Source: Burkholderiales bacterium (lineage in GTDB: Bacteria > Pseudomonadota > Gammaproteobacteria > Burkholderiales > SG8-41). From it: 34,093 bases of DNA. The first letter of the stretch is position 1. Each line of letters starts with the position of its first letter. Below, piece after piece: positions 32,726 to 34,093 of this stretch. The stretch lies in the NCBI GenBank assembly GCA_022843705.1, contig JALHND010000019.1, forward strand, positions 1-34,093. Reading direction: 5' to 3'. The translations under genes and the position numbers were made by a program. The notes beneath the pieces were generated by a model. The model was not told where the DNA came from. It made no database searches and saw nothing but the letters and a program-made list of their open reading frames with translations.

Positions 32726-34018
32726 CTAAGGAATCATGCCGGCGGCGGTAACACCGCTGCGCACCGCGCCCTCGATCGTCGCCGGATAATCGCCGGCAAC
32801 GTAATCCCCGGCGAGCAGCAAGCCAGGGCAGTCCGTCACCGTCGCCGGCCGCGCAAGCCCAGGCGTGCAGCTGAAGGTCGCGCGTTTCTCAGCGATCACG
32901 CGTTGCCACTGCAATGGCGGCAGCGGTCCGAAGTGTTTTTCAATGTCGGCGACCACGCGCTGCGCCAGCGCATCCTGCGCCTCGCCGACATGGTCCTCCG
33001 ATGCGCTGATCACCGCGCCGATCAGGCCGCGCTGGCCGCAGATGGCCTCGCGGTCGAACAGCCACTGCGCCGGGCTGCCGGCAAGTCCGATCATCGGTGC
33101 CGGCAGTTTCACCGGGCCGGCGAACTGCAGCCACACCGAATGGATGGGTTCGTAGTCCAGGGTATCGATTTGCCGCCGCGTAGTGTCCAGTTCCGGGATG
33201 GCGGCGAGCAGACCGGAGGCGCGGTGCGGCGCGACGGCGCAGATCACGCGGTCGAAACGCCGTGACTGGCCATGCACCTGCAGCAGGAATCCTTCGCCAT
33301 CCTTGGTCACGCCGTCCACCGCGGCGCCGGTTTCGATCTGGCCGCCGCGGGCGCGCACAAAATCCGCCGCCGGCTTCGGGAACAGCGCGGTCAGGTCCGT
33401 GCGCGCGAGCAGCAGATCACTCGCCGTGCGCCCGGCGCCGAGGCTGTCGCGGAGCACATTGAGGAAAACCTGCGCCGAGGCGCGTTCAACCGGCGTATTG
33501 AGCGCGGCGACACACAGCGGCGCCCATAAATGTTCAATTAAAACAATGGTTTGCGTATTCTCTTCGAGCAGGCTTGCGACATTTTGGTCGCGTTCGAGGC
33601 GGTAATGCCGTGTTTTCATCGCCTGCATGAAACCCGCGGCCGCGCGTTTGTCGGCAAACGACAGACCCTTCGCGGTGAACAGCGCCCAGGCCAGATGCAG
33701 CGGCGCCGGCAGTTTCGGCGCGCGCAGATGAAAGCGCTGATGGACCTGCAGATCCAGCGGCAGCCGCAGAAAGGAATCACGTTTCGGCGCAACCCTGTCG
33801 ATCAGGCGCAGCGTTTCGGAATACGCGCCGATGAGGATGTGCAGGCCGTTGTCGAGTGCGGTGTCATTGACGGTGACGCGCCGCGCGCGGCCACCCAGCA
33901 CGGGTGCGGCCTCGAATACCGTGACCGGCACATCACGCGCGGCGAGTTCCACCGCTGCGGCCATGCCGGCATAGCCGCCGCCGAGGATGGCGACTGAGGG
34001 ATTTGTCGAGGTGCGCAC
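32726..34018 (-). CDS. hpnE: Hydroxysqualene dehydroxylase
   Basis: A 430-residue FAD amine-oxidase-like protein: VAILGGGYAGMAAAVELA at the N-terminus, VTVFEAAPVLGGRARRV, LDNGLHILIGAYSETLRLI (characteristic of HpnE), and the C-terminal FAD contact LLLAGDYVAGDYPATIEGAVRSG. HpnE, with HpnC and HpnD, turns farnesyl diphosphate into squalene for hopanoid synthesis. HpnC and HpnD usually lie immediately upstream, and would be beyond the right edge. The start is GTG 34018; no ATG fits upstream before a stop. Confidence 0.9.
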   Translation of the reverse strand: MRTSTNPSVAILGGGYAGMAAAVELAARDVPVTVFEAAPVLGGRARRVTVNDTALDNGLHILIGAYSETLRLIDRVAPKRDSFLRLPLDLQVHQRFHLRAPKLPAPLHLAWALFTAKGLSFADKRAAAGFMQAMKTRHYRLERDQNVASLLEENTQTIVLIEHLWAPLCVAALNTPVERASAQVFLNVLRDSLGAGRTASDLLLARTDLTALFPKPAADFVRARGGQIETGAAVDGVTKDGEGFLLQVHGQSRRFDRVICAVAPHRASGLLAAIPELDTTRRQIDTLDYEPIHSVWLQFAGPVKLPAPMIGLAGSPAQWLFDREAICGQRGLIGAVISASEDHVGEAQDALAQRVVADIEKHFGPLPPLQWQRVIAEKRATFSCTPGLARPATVTDCPGLLLAGDYVAGDYPATIEGAVRSGVTAAGMIP

Positions 34019-34058
34019 GAACTTGCTTCGCGGCTCAGACTGAGCGCGAATTTAAACT

Positions 34059-34086
34059 CCCTCTCCCGCCCTGGGGCGGGAGAGGG
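34059..34086. repeat. REP-like palindrome at the right edge
   Basis: CCCTCTCCCGCC (34059-34070) pairs perfectly with GGCGGGAGAGGG (34075-34086) around CTGG; the window ends in GGTTGGGGT. This wording is typical of the widespread CCCTCTCCC...GGGAGAGGGTTGGGGT intergenic repeat of many Proteobacteria. Confidence 0.8.
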
Positions 34087-34093
34087 TTGGGGT

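Noticed and set aside
33527-33556. AT-rich stretch resembling the 28-base element
   Set aside because: Only a TCAATTAAAACAA-like piece matches, and it encodes conserved hpnE sequence; not enough identity to call a fifth copy.

Overview
The window is about 34 kb of GC-rich, densely coding chromosome. Gene content and architecture point to a betaproteobacterium (Burkholderiales/Rhodocyclales-like): an OmpR/EnvZ pair of the betaproteobacterial kind, a tripartite tricarboxylate transporter (TTT) with its own binding protein, an ispD-ispF overlap, a tsaB-rimI-type 4 uracil-DNA glycosylase operon, and the hopanoid gene hpnE. This placement is inferred from gene families; no rRNA or tRNA gene is present to confirm it. 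I saw no phage, insertion sequence or CRISPR array.

Layout. 1-1030 (minus): the N-terminus of a membrane sensor cut by the window edge, and an AMMECR1-domain protein. 1139-2883 (plus): ispD, ispF and a lone cyclic-nucleotide-binding-domain protein. 2880-5033 (minus): ompR then envZ, separated by a repeat-built hairpin. 5301-7005 (plus): a small secreted basic protein, a 310-bp AT-rich gap, and an orphan DGQHR-domain (DndB-like) protein. 7022-7766 (minus): a RidA-family protein and a small membrane protein. 7883-9788 (plus): tsaB, rimI and a type 4 UDG, linked by 4-base overlaps. 9969-16055 (plus): a probable catabolic unit of TTT permease (tctA, tctB), binding protein (tctC), AraC regulator, and an AprA-like flavoprotein with an AprB-like two-cluster ferredoxin. 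16280-17245 (plus): a CzcE-type periplasmic protein and a putative lipoprotein. 17425-28345 (plus): a fatty-acid beta-oxidation block (FadE, SDR, acyl-CoA ligase, YciA thioesterase, FadL porin, fused hydroxyacyl-CoA dehydrogenase/hydratase, thiolase). 28368-32532 (minus): two related EAL proteins with an altered catalytic motif, then ETF-ubiquinone oxidoreductase. 32726-34018 (minus): hpnE.

How the genes work together. FadL imports fatty acids, the ligase activates them, FadE makes the enoyl-CoA, the bifunctional enzyme hydrates and oxidises it, and thiolase cleaves it. YciA can recycle CoA, and ETF-QO can carry electrons from ETF-linked dehydrogenases into quinone. In the TTT unit, TctC would capture an unknown carboxylate, TctAB import it, the AraC protein regulate the genes, and the flavoprotein/ferredoxin pair act on it or on a downstream intermediate by redox chemistry. 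No sat, qmo or dsr gene lies nearby, so sulfate chemistry is not implied.

The most unusual non-coding signal is an AT-rich element of about 28 bp found four times (5693-5720 minus, 17267-17294, 23171-23198, 28345-28372). Two copies match at 27 of 28 bases, and one lies inside the fadL signal-peptide codons. Two further intergenic repeat families occur (GATTGGT-type at 4210-4300; GAGTGA-type at 22604-22633 and 27031-27133), as do REP-like palindromes at 32653-32718 and 34059-34086.
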